DNA of 49,849 nucleotides from Akkermansiaceae bacterium (GTDB lineage: Bacteria; Verrucomicrobiota; Verrucomicrobiia; Verrucomicrobiales; Akkermansiaceae). The first letter of the stretch is position 1. Each line of letters begins with the position of its first letter. A model generated the notes under the pieces. That model searched no databases and was not told the DNA's origin. It saw only the letters and a program-made list of their open reading frames with translations. Positions 34,526 to 42,069 of the stretch are shown here, piece after piece. Made by a program: the position numbers and the translations under genes. The stretch lies in the NCBI GenBank assembly GCA_026461385.1, contig JAPJNB010000078.1, positions 1 through 49,849 of the forward strand, given 5' to 3'.

Positions 34526-35416
34526 TTATACATTAACACAAGAATTTCTTAGCCTTTTCATTCTTCTAATCGTCTGGCGTTGTACAGGTTGCCGTGTTCT
34601 AATTAGCGATGGCATTTGACAAAAAGCCGAACGCATTGCCAGGAAGAACTCCCTTAGATGTCCTCTGTGAGCAGCTTTGGTGAACTGAAAGAATACACGA
34701 GGCAATGCATAATATACCGCATTTCCCAATGGCAAACAGCCAATTGCAAGTAATAACTGGTTGCGCGGTTTAAAAAATACCTCAACTGTGTTACGGGTAG
34801 ACACTGGATTTACATGGTGGATCACAGTCAGATCGGGTACGTATAGGATCTTGCACCCACGGTCGATCAGGCGCCATGCGAGTTGCACCTCCTCATAGTG
34901 CATAAAGAAGTGCTCAGGGAACAAGCCCGAACCCACAGCTGCGTGCTTTCGGATTGCATAGCCTGTACCGCTAAAGTAATCACTCAAAAATTGCACGTTC
35001 CCATAATTGCCGACTGGCAGTGGATGCCACCATCTCTCAACGTCTTCGGTCACACCATCTGGCTTAAGGATACGGAATGCCGCGCAATCTGCCCCATCGT
35101 GTTGTTCAAAAAATTCCTTTATGCGCCAAAAGAGGGAGGTGTCCGAAATGGACGTGTCACTATCCAACCCGACAATGATAATGCCAGATGAGGCAAGAAT
35201 TCCCCGATTTCGTGATGCTGCCGGACCGATGTTAGTGATGTTTTCAAGGATGATAGTCGCAGGATATTGTCGACGAATTTCGTCAACCGTGGCATCATCA
35301 GAGCCGTCATCAACGACCAAGACCTCGAAGGATGAACCTGTTTGAGTGTAGATTGTTGAGAGTAGAACTAGGACCGCCTCACAACGGTTGTAGGTTGGAA
35401 TCACTACACTAATCAT
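34526..35416 (-). CDS. Family 2 glycosyltransferase
   Basis: A 296-residue protein with MISVVIPTYNRCEAVLVLL, EVLVVDDGSDDATVDEIRR, GIIIVGLDSDTSISDTS (DSD as DxD) and FMHYEEVQLAWRLIDRG (EE acceptor region), as in rhamnosyl- and galactofuranosyl-type GT2 enzymes. The C-terminal part is basic and may contact the membrane. Its ATG overlaps the preceding stop by four bases (ATGA), so translation is coupled. Confidence 0.87.
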   Translation of the reverse strand: MISVVIPTYNRCEAVLVLLSTIYTQTGSSFEVLVVDDGSDDATVDEIRRQYPATIILENITNIGPAASRNRGILASSGIIIVGLDSDTSISDTSLFWRIKEFFEQHDGADCAAFRILKPDGVTEDVERWWHPLPVGNYGNVQFLSDYFSGTGYAIRKHAAVGSGLFPEHFFMHYEEVQLAWRLIDRGCKILYVPDLTVIHHVNPVSTRNTVEVFFKPRNQLLLAIGCLPLGNAVYYALPRVFFQFTKAAHRGHLREFFLAMRSAFCQMPSLIRTRQPVQRQTIRRMKRLRNSCVNV

Positions 35417-36420
35417 GACTGCAATGATCGGATTTTATCGAGTTCGCATAACTCAGCCTTTTTGATGTCGTCTTGTGTATCAACGTCACGGTCGGGATAC
35501 CCGATGATCCATTGCTTTCGACAACTCCATAGTGTTTCCCAGTGATCCTTCGCACGAATCAGTTTTAAGCGGGATCCCATTGATGAAGCCGCTGCCCGAT
35601 GGCAGGCTCCGAGCCAGAGTAGTGACAACCCAGACCACTTTGCGATTCCATGCCAATGTGTCCGCACCAGGCATGCTTTTCCCCTATAAACCAACAGCAT
35701 TTTACTGCCTAGCGTTGCTGATGATTTCCCAACCTCATGAGTGATTACAGCATCAGGACAGATCACGGGGCGGTACCCAGCTTTTCGTGCCTTAATAGAG
35801 AAGTCAACATCCTCCCCGTACATAAAGTACCGTTCATCGAACCCACCCAGCTCGTCGAAAACCCTCCTTGAAACTAGCAGGAAGCAACCGGTCACCACAC
35901 CGACCTCTTTAATGGAATCCCGCATCCAGCCACCGATCGACTCAGGATCGAGCCAACGATTTCCTCGCGCAAGGGTCGTAATCCCCATGGCAAACAAGAG
36001 CATACTCCACACCGAAGGCAGCCCCCAACACGATGACGGCTCTAGGGATCCATCTGCCCTTGTCGTGCGACCCCCATAAACACCATGATGAGGTACCTTT
36101 TGTGCAAAATCGGTGATATTTTCAACTGCATGGTCTCCCATTACCGTATCTGGATTGAGGAGCAGGACGAACTCGGAATTTGAATGCTCGACCCCAATAT
36201 TCACGGCGGCTGCGAAACCTCGATTGGCACCTGACCGAATGATTTGGACCGATGGGAATAAATCTTTAACAAGCCTCACGGTGTCGTCGCTTGAATCGTT
36301 GTCGACCACAATAATTTGCAAATTGCTGATCGAACAAGATTTTATAACGCTATCGAGACATTGCACAATGTTTTCAGATGAGTTGTATGAGACGATGATG
36401 ATGCAAACCTTATTTTTCAT
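35413..36420 (-). CDS. Family 2 glycosyltransferase, rhamnosyltransferase (WbbL)-like
   Basis: About 335 residues: MKNKVCIIIVSYNSSENIVQCL, IVVDNDSSDDTVRLVKDLF, RGFAAAVNIGVEHSNSEFVLLLNPDT and GGFDERYFMYGEDVDFSIKARKAGY. The NPD motif with MYGEDVD is characteristic of WbbL/RfbF-like dTDP-rhamnosyltransferases. Start 36420 overlaps the acyltransferase stop by four bases. The longer in-frame start (36486) lies inside that gene and gives a Cys-rich, unlike N-terminus. Rhamnose as donor is likely by family but not proven. Confidence 0.87.
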   Translation of the reverse strand: MKNKVCIIIVSYNSSENIVQCLDSVIKSCSISNLQIIVVDNDSSDDTVRLVKDLFPSVQIIRSGANRGFAAAVNIGVEHSNSEFVLLLNPDTVMGDHAVENITDFAQKVPHHGVYGGRTTRADGSLEPSSCWGLPSVWSMLLFAMGITTLARGNRWLDPESIGGWMRDSIKEVGVVTGCFLLVSRRVFDELGGFDERYFMYGEDVDFSIKARKAGYRPVICPDAVITHEVGKSSATLGSKMLLVYRGKACLVRTHWHGIAKWSGLSLLWLGACHRAAASSMGSRLKLIRAKDHWETLWSCRKQWIIGYPDRDVDTQDDIKKAELCELDKIRSLQS

Positions 36421-36989
36421 GTCCTTTTTGTTTTTCTTTGATCGCGATAGCCAATCACTCGAGCAGGAACACCCGCAGCAACACAACCTGCTTCAATATT
36501 TTTTGTAACAACGGCCCCTGCACCGATGATGCATCCGTCTCCAATAGTGACACCTGCGGTAACGATTGCACGCGCTCCGAGCCAGACATCATTTCCAATA
36601 CAAATATTTCTTTCGGTCCTCGGCTGTTCCCTAAAATTCGTAACCCCATTATACTGATAGTTCGATGCGGTTACGAACACCCCTGGTCCCAATGATACAA
36701 AATTACCAATCGTGATTGTTCCAGACGATTCCCCTGCCCATAAGTAACAGTGATCACCGATGTGGCAATGGTTGCCAATTGCAATCCTAGCAGCATTACG
36801 GAATGAACTATTTGGGGCAAGTCTTGACCCGTGGCCAATCTGCAAATTTCTTCGCTCCTGAACGTGACTGTATCCGTAGTAGTGAAGTAACCGCGCAACA
36901 TGCAGGTAACTTCTTGGATCGATCAGCGAAAAAATGAGATTGAGAAACCTACCAGTCCGGCCAACATTTATTGTTGGATCCCTGATCAT
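36417..36989 (-). CDS. Hexapeptide-repeat acyltransferase (maltose/serine O-acetyltransferase type)
   Basis: A 190-residue left-handed beta-helix protein: NAARIAIGNHCHIGDHCYLWAG, GTITIGNFVSLGPGVFV, then NICIGNDVWLGARAIVTAGVTIGDGCIIGAGAVVTKN and VAAGVPARVIG. An N-terminal stretch of about 45 residues is polar. It should use acetyl-CoA to acetylate a sugar hydroxyl or amino group. It overlaps the downstream GT2 gene by four bases (ATGA) and follows the PssE-like gene by six bases. It is the second acyltransferase of the locus and probably makes a distinct decoration. Confidence 0.88.
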   Translation of the reverse strand: MIRDPTINVGRTGRFLNLIFSLIDPRSYLHVARLLHYYGYSHVQERRNLQIGHGSRLAPNSSFRNAARIAIGNHCHIGDHCYLWAGESSGTITIGNFVSLGPGVFVTASNYQYNGVTNFREQPRTERNICIGNDVWLGARAIVTAGVTIGDGCIIGAGAVVTKNIEAGCVAAGVPARVIGYRDQRKTKRT

Positions 36990-36995
36990 ATCTAT

Positions 36996-37472
36996 TTATC
37001 GAAAGATGAAATCTCTTAATCCAGCTAGCAATGACTCACTTGCTGAATGACCAATTTTATGTGGTGCCTCCAGTTCGGAGAGGTGATCAAGGTTGCGCGC
37101 AAGTTCGACCTCATTGAATGCAACGTTCACACCATGGATTGCCATCATCTTCCGTGCAGTTGCCGTCTGGTGATCGTTCCGATGCTCACCCAAGCTTGCC
37201 AGTTTAGGCATCACAAGGAGCGGCTTACCATGGTGAAGTGCTGAGAGGATTGTGCCCATTCCCGCATGAGAGATCACAACATCTGCTTGCAGCAAATACC
37301 TTGTAAATTCAGGTGGTTCAATAAACTCGACCGCCCGCATCGATTCGGGGCGCCATCCACCTTTGCCGATTTGGGCAACAACATCAGCCCGCCCAGTTCG
37401 GCGGACCCAGTGATCCACAACCTTAACCAATCGGTCGAATGGTTGATCGGTGCCTACCGTGATAAATATCAT
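36996..37472 (-). CDS. PssE/EpsF-like glycosyltransferase catalytic subunit (Alg13-like)
   Basis: A 158-residue GT28 C-terminal domain protein. MIFITVGTDQPFDRLVKVVD and ADVVISHAGMGTILSALHHGKPLLVMPKL are the donor-binding blocks of Alg13, MurG and PssE. In eukaryotes Alg13 pairs with membrane subunit Alg14. In bacteria PssE pairs with PssD to transfer the second sugar of the repeat, often glucuronate. The partner gene lies immediately upstream with a four-base overlap, which fits a two-subunit enzyme. Confidence 0.88.
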   Translation of the reverse strand: MIFITVGTDQPFDRLVKVVDHWVRRTGRADVVAQIGKGGWRPESMRAVEFIEPPEFTRYLLQADVVISHAGMGTILSALHHGKPLLVMPKLASLGEHRNDHQTATARKMMAIHGVNVAFNEVELARNLDHLSELEAPHKIGHSASESLLAGLRDFIFR

Positions 37473-37930
37473 ATGACGCTTCCAAGGTATCGCGGTCCAG
37501 ATTCGCGTTCAAGATGCGACCACTGTGTTAGCCACAGGTGAGTGAATCGCCTGGCACTCAAACCCGAGGCTGAGAGCTTTTCTGCATTGGCGATACTATC
37601 AATCCACACAATTCGCGCACCAAGGCACCAACCAAATACGCATCCAAAATAGCCTGGTGCTGCTCCGGTTGTTACAACTACATCAGGCCGGATTCGAACG
37701 ACGAGCCATAGAACCGCAGCTGCCGATCGCATTAAGTTGAGCTTGCTCCAGCGATTCCCATCACAGATGACAGCAACCTTTGCTCCTTGGAGGTCATCTT
37801 CATAATTTTGTCTGACCGTGGCGTAAGTGACATTGCAACCGGCAAAAGCTGGCCTCAACCGGAGCAACTGCACCCAGTGACCACCGCCAGACGATATTGC
37901 CAAGACCTTAGGTATGGAGTTTGCCGTCAT
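37469..37930 (-). CDS. PssD/EpsE-like glycosyltransferase membrane subunit (Alg14-like)
   Basis: A 153-residue protein. VLAISSGGGHWVQLLRLRPAF at the start, RPDVVVTTGAAPGYFGCVFGWCLGARIVWIDS and SGLSARRFT match Alg14/PssD/Cps14F. The N-terminal hydrophobic strand and ARIVWIDS form the acceptor/membrane part. It recruits the PssE-like catalytic subunit to undecaprenyl-diphosphate-sugar at the inner membrane. It lies directly after the WcaJ-like initiator gene, an order expected for the first two steps of repeat-unit assembly. Confidence 0.9.
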   Translation of the reverse strand: MTANSIPKVLAISSGGGHWVQLLRLRPAFAGCNVTYATVRQNYEDDLQGAKVAVICDGNRWSKLNLMRSAAAVLWLVVRIRPDVVVTTGAAPGYFGCVFGWCLGARIVWIDSIANAEKLSASGLSARRFTHLWLTQWSHLERESGPRYLGSVI

Positions 37931-37939
37931 TTAATCATT

Positions 37940-39382
37940 TCACGATGCACCCCGTCCAAATAGCACTGCTGGTATGGTTGCTAGAAGAATCTTCATGTCT
38001 AGCCATAGCGACCAATTTTCAATGTATTGATGGTCCATCTCCATCCAACGCTCAAATGATACTTTGTTACGGCCGCTCACTTGCCAAATACAGGTCAACC
38101 CAGGCTTGACTGACAAGCGTTTGCGATAAAGCCACTCGTATTTTCGTACCTCCTCACGCAGTGGGGGACGGGGGCCTACGAGACTCATCTCTCCACGGAG
38201 CACATTTAGCAGTTGCGGCAGTTCGTCGATACTCGTTTTTCTCAAAAACTTTCCTATCTTGGTCACACGGGGATCATCTTTCATTTTGAACACCGGCCCC
38301 GTCTGCTCGTTGAGGTGTTCAATGTCCTCCTTTTGCCCTTCAGCGTCTGCAACCATCGATCTGAACTTGTATAGCATGAAGGAGCGTTGATTGATCCCAA
38401 TTCGTTCTTGGACGAAAAGAATTGGACCATCGCCAACTGCTTTAATCATAAGCGCAGACGCGACCCATAATGGAGAGAGAATGACAAGTAATAGCGCGGA
38501 GCCGACCACGTCAACCACCCGTTTTATAAAGTGTTGGATTAATAATCTTTCTTTAAAAAATGTTAGCACATGATGCTTATCGAGTCCCTCAACATGCAGC
38601 TGGCCAAACCAGTCGTTGGTCTTTGCATCTGGGATGACCCTTGCGACAATTCCGATATCATTCGCGCACTGAACCACCTTCACCACATCGCTTAGTTTTG
38701 CGTTGGAAGAAAGGCAGACCATAATTTCGTCAATCCGGTGTTCTACAAGGATCGACTGCAGTTGGGTGACGGTTCCTAAAATTGGATGCCCGAGTTGCGT
38801 GGGTTGAGATCTTGAGAATGTCTGTGATGGTGCTTCGTTTACGAAGCCGACCGTCTTGATTCCAAGTGCTTCACTCTGGTCAATTTTCCTCGCAAAGTCG
38901 ACTGCTAGCTTGTTAGTACCAACGATGAGGATGTGACGCTGATGGTCGCCAGAATGCCGATAGCTTCTCAGAGCGAGATCGAGCGACCATCTTGTACCTG
39001 CTCCAACAAGTGCGACGATTCCGAAAAATCCTACGATTCCTCTGCCATCATAGCATCCTTTGAAAACAAAACCGGTGCCAACTGCAAGCCACAATGAAGA
39101 GAGTCCGCTGGCGAGAAGTATACCTCGAACCTGCATGGTCAACGGTGTTAGCCGGTCGATTTTATAACCCATCGATTGTTGGAAGATTGCCACCCATCCT
39201 GCCGCGATTGCAAATATCGCGACAGCGTTGGATACGATCTGGACCTCACTCAGCAGATTTGTGCCGACCAGAGAATTCTTTGCTTGCTTGAGGTTTGCCG
39301 TAATCGCTGCAGCGGCCCACAGGATTCCTTGGTCGAGTAACCGGTAGCTTTTATTCAGCAACTTGTAGCGGAGACGGATCAC
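37940..39382 (-). CDS. Undecaprenyl-phosphate sugar phosphotransferase (WcaJ-like initiator)
   Basis: A 480-residue polyisoprenyl-phosphate hexose-1-phosphate transferase. There are four to five N-terminal helices, then a cytoplasmic Rossmann-like domain (GDHQRHILIVGTNKLAVDFA) and a C-terminal bacterial sugar transferase domain. Its blocks are FVQERIGINQRSFMLYKFRSM, KIGKFLRKTSIDELPQLLNVL, GEMSLVGPRPPLREEV and KPGLTCIWQVSGRN. It transfers a sugar 1-phosphate from a nucleotide sugar to undecaprenyl phosphate, which starts repeat synthesis. Glucose is the usual substrate for the five-helix class. GTG at 39382 is the start. Confidence 0.93.
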   Translation of the reverse strand: MIRLRYKLLNKSYRLLDQGILWAAAAITANLKQAKNSLVGTNLLSEVQIVSNAVAIFAIAAGWVAIFQQSMGYKIDRLTPLTMQVRGILLASGLSSLWLAVGTGFVFKGCYDGRGIVGFFGIVALVGAGTRWSLDLALRSYRHSGDHQRHILIVGTNKLAVDFARKIDQSEALGIKTVGFVNEAPSQTFSRSQPTQLGHPILGTVTQLQSILVEHRIDEIMVCLSSNAKLSDVVKVVQCANDIGIVARVIPDAKTNDWFGQLHVEGLDKHHVLTFFKERLLIQHFIKRVVDVVGSALLLVILSPLWVASALMIKAVGDGPILFVQERIGINQRSFMLYKFRSMVADAEGQKEDIEHLNEQTGPVFKMKDDPRVTKIGKFLRKTSIDELPQLLNVLRGEMSLVGPRPPLREEVRKYEWLYRKRLSVKPGLTCIWQVSGRNKVSFERWMEMDHQYIENWSLWLDMKILLATIPAVLFGRGAS

Positions 39383-39460
39383 GATTGAATATTGACTCTA
39401 GCAATTTATTTTTAATAGTTATGAATGCTATTTCATAAAACCTTTCAGATTATTACACGA

Positions 39461-41665
39461 TCACGCATCTGTGTTAGGGATGCTAGAAGCAGGGCTTTTA
39501 TTGAAAATGCAAGAGACGTCTGCCCCACATTTTCGTAGTTCAGCATATCCCCATGCGAGATTGTCCTTTTTGGTTTTTTCTGCATCAAGAACTAAGAGGA
39601 CGAGGTCCATCATCCCAGCCATTGCGAAGGTTTTGCTAGTTGGTGTAATCACAGGCATATCGAAGATGATGTAGTCAAACCTGCTTTCTTTGAGCGCAGG
39701 TAGCATCTTATTGAGCTGCACAGGAGTAATGCTCATGGTCGCGCAGTCGGCAGGATCGCCAGATAACGGCTGGTAGACCCCTGGCGCAACCTGACGTAAA
39801 TCTTGGCCCTCATTCATTGACAATGCGCCTCTTAATGATGCCGCTTGGGTTCCCTCACCTATGGTCTGATTTCCTAACGTTGGACTGATTGAAATGATAA
39901 GCACCTTGGTGTCTCCGGCATGCGCAAGGGATCCGGCCAAGCCACTTGCAATCGTTGTTACACCGGCCCCCTTTGACAACCCAGTCACCCCGATGATTTT
40001 AGGGTGGTGGGTAACATGGTTCGCCGCAAAGTTAAAAAGAATCCGATCCCTTATGGTTTCAACGTAGTGAAAGATACCTCCAAATTGTTGAATATCTACA
40101 CCTGTGGCTCCCTTCTTCCCCGACACTTCAAGCGATGCACCTTGTGGAGCTGTGTTGCCGACGAGGAGATTTGGACCACCTCCCTTTTTGAGATTCGGGA
40201 TTGCAATCAAAAGCGGTAGTTGCATCCGATTCTCAATCTCGGTTGGCCTTTGGATCCTTCGATCAATTAGCAGTTCCATCATAAATGCGAGACCTATTCC
40301 TAGAGCAAGACCGCCACCTGCAAAGCCCATCATGATTTTACCTGACTTTTTGTCATAGTAGCGGATTGGCCGTGACGGCTGCTGCACCATGGTAATATTT
40401 GGCATTCGGGATGGATCAAGTGCCTGGTCAACACGAGCATTTTTCAGGTTTGTTTCGAGCAGACGATAATCCGCTTCTTCCATTTCTTTTTTGCGGCTTA
40501 ATTCCTCAATTTCTGCACCAATCGTGTATTGCTTTTGGAACAGGTCACTGATCTCAATCAGGTGTGATTGGTAAACATGAATTTTGGCATCGGTTGCTGC
40601 AAGTTTCGCTTTAGAGGTAATGAGACTCCACATCGCGCCTTGTTGTTCCGGCTCTTTGCTTAACTTTGTTGAGGCAAGTGATGGATAGGTGTTCAACATT
40701 TCACGAATCTTTTGCTCATAGGCCGCGATGCGATCTCGGTTGAGAAGAAGAAGTCGGTTTCCATCGGTGAATCTCATCCCCAGCTCAATGTCCCGTTTAT
40801 GGAGAAACTCGAGTATCTCCGACATTGCTTTGTAGCTGGCTTCAACCTGTGGCGGTAGGGCGGATGAGGTAACTGAGTTCGAGTTTGATTCGGTCGCAAT
40901 GTCATCGCCAACCTGTTTACTCAGCTCCTTCAAGCTTGCCTGTTGTTCGGCAAGCTCAGCTCTCGCATCCATGAGTTCTTCCAAGGTCCGGGCACGCTGA
41001 GAAGAGAGTGCACCTGTTGCATCCGCAAGCGAAACAAACCCAGATTCCGTCCTGAGTTTGTCTAGTGCTCGTTCGGTTTCTTGGAGTTTTTCATGCACTT
41101 CCTTGTTTTGTTTTTCGACCATTTCGAATGCGGCTGCGGAGCGATGGATCTCGAGATGCTTTTCGAAATATTGATCGATTAGTTCCTGCAGGACCCTTTT
41201 CGCAATGGCTGGGCTTTGGCTATTGAATGTCACGACCAAAACATTGGCACTTTGGCCAACGGTGACACCTAGGCCACCTGAGATCGCATCCGCCGCGTCA
41301 TCCGTTGACGCTTTTCCATTTGCTGCAGGGATCAGGGTAGTTGGCCCAATCCGTTCTGCGACATCGATCGCAAGATCCGCGCTCCGAATGATCTCAATTT
41401 CTGTGTTGATCACGCCCCCTCCTGGCCTTGTATCTGGATCGGTTTGAGCTTGGTACGGATCGACTGTCCCGCGCTCAAGGACGTAACGAATGAGCAGTTT
41501 TGCTTCCGACTGATAGGATGCCTCGCGAGTGAGATACGTCAAAACGGTAGCAGCAAGGCCAATGGTAGTGATGCCTAGAATGAGCCATTTTCGTTTTGTA
41601 ACGATGAAGCGCGCATCCTCCAAGGTGAATTCAGACTTCACAGGCACATGGCTCGGTTTATCCAT
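39461..41665 (-). CDS. GumC/Wzc-like chain-length protein with degenerate kinase domain
   Basis: A 734-residue protein. A Wzz domain begins at the N-terminus (helix about 28-46, VTKRKWLILGITTIGLAATV). A long periplasmic coiled-coil region is followed by a second helix (about 450-475). The C-terminal cytoplasmic BY-kinase-like P-loop domain (about 555-725) has lost key elements. The Walker A region reads SKGAGVTT (564-571), with Val where the P-loop lysine should be. The Walker A-prime aspartates are replaced (IISISP at about 590-595), and Walker B is reduced to IFDMP. There is no terminal tyrosine cluster. So it probably sets chain length and links to the Wza-like channel without tyrosine kinase activity. 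An ops-like leader precedes it. Confidence 0.92.
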   Translation of the reverse strand: MDKPSHVPVKSEFTLEDARFIVTKRKWLILGITTIGLAATVLTYLTREASYQSEAKLLIRYVLERGTVDPYQAQTDPDTRPGGGVINTEIEIIRSADLAIDVAERIGPTTLIPAANGKASTDDAADAISGGLGVTVGQSANVLVVTFNSQSPAIAKRVLQELIDQYFEKHLEIHRSAAAFEMVEKQNKEVHEKLQETERALDKLRTESGFVSLADATGALSSQRARTLEELMDARAELAEQQASLKELSKQVGDDIATESNSNSVTSSALPPQVEASYKAMSEILEFLHKRDIELGMRFTDGNRLLLLNRDRIAAYEQKIREMLNTYPSLASTKLSKEPEQQGAMWSLITSKAKLAATDAKIHVYQSHLIEISDLFQKQYTIGAEIEELSRKKEMEEADYRLLETNLKNARVDQALDPSRMPNITMVQQPSRPIRYYDKKSGKIMMGFAGGGLALGIGLAFMMELLIDRRIQRPTEIENRMQLPLLIAIPNLKKGGGPNLLVGNTAPQGASLEVSGKKGATGVDIQQFGGIFHYVETIRDRILFNFAANHVTHHPKIIGVTGLSKGAGVTTIASGLAGSLAHAGDTKVLIISISPTLGNQTIGEGTQAASLRGALSMNEGQDLRQVAPGVYQPLSGDPADCATMSITPVQLNKMLPALKESRFDYIIFDMPVITPTSKTFAMAGMMDLVLLVLDAEKTKKDNLAWGYAELRKCGADVSCIFNKSPASSIPNTDA

Positions 41666-41712
41666 TTGTTGTTAGTTAGGACTCCCTCGCGAAGTGCGGC
41701 CAGTTAGGGTGG

Positions 41713-41724
41713 CACGCTGCCGCC
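41713..41724 (-). promoter_or_regulatory. ops/JUMPstart-like element
   Basis: On the minus strand the bases read GGCGGCAGCGTG, preceded by AAG. The E. coli ops element, where RfaH joins RNA polymerase in capsule, LPS and pilus operons, is GGCGGTAGCGTG. Only one of 12 bases differs (C for T at position 6). The site is 47 bases before the gumC-like start, at the head of a roughly 30-kb polysaccharide operon, exactly where ops elements occur. The differing T is a base important for E. coli RfaH, so a divergent NusG-like partner would be needed. Confidence 0.5.
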
Positions 41725-41735
41725 CTTGGTCGCAT

Positions 41736-41751
41736 AGAGTCGGGTGACTCT
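41736..41751 (-). other. Perfect stem-loop in the gumC-like leader
   Basis: AGAGTC and GACTCT pair over 6 bp with a four-base loop, 11 bases upstream of the ops-like site. It may help pausing or form an RNA structure preceding the antitermination site. Confidence 0.5.
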
Positions 41752-41766
41752 AAAACCTGAGGTTTT
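41752..41766 (-). other. Second stem-loop in the gumC-like leader, possible attenuator
   Basis: AAAACC and GGTTTT pair over 6 bp with a three-base loop, immediately upstream of the AGAGTC stem. The transcript side ends in TTTT then AGAG. It could be a weak attenuator overcome by the ops-like signal; this is inference. Confidence 0.4.
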
Positions 41767-42069
41767 TCCGGGTTCTGGGTATGTGCGATCCATGGGCCAA
41801 CTGCGCAGAACTGTCATCTGCGTGGTGGATTTACCGATTGCGCATTGACTGCGCATGGTGGATCGAGGGGGAGGAGGGGGCTGCCGATTTCTTGGCAGGA
41901 TGAGGTTGGTGGGAAATGCTTTAGGGCAAGGGGGGCTGACGAGAAATCTGGCGATTAGATCCAGAGTAATAGCGCTTTTTCATGTTGAGCTAACCTATAC
42001 TTTTATAATGCCACTTTTTATTTGTTAGATCAAATCATTTTATCTAATTACTTTTTCTTGTGCCTTTTA

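Larger units (their letters stand above)
41666..42069 (-). other. Structured leader region upstream of the gumC/wzc-like gene
   Basis: There are 404 bases without a gene. In transcript order the part nearest the gene has a stem-loop (41752-41766), a second stem-loop (41736-41751) and an ops-like element (41713-41724), then about 47 bases to the ATG. Farther upstream is a G/C-rich stretch with imperfect direct repeats of a GCGCA/GTGGAT kind (about 41810-41865) and an AT-rich part next to the OMP gene. No coding frame is convincing. The arrangement suggests transcription control within the operon. Confidence 0.55.
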
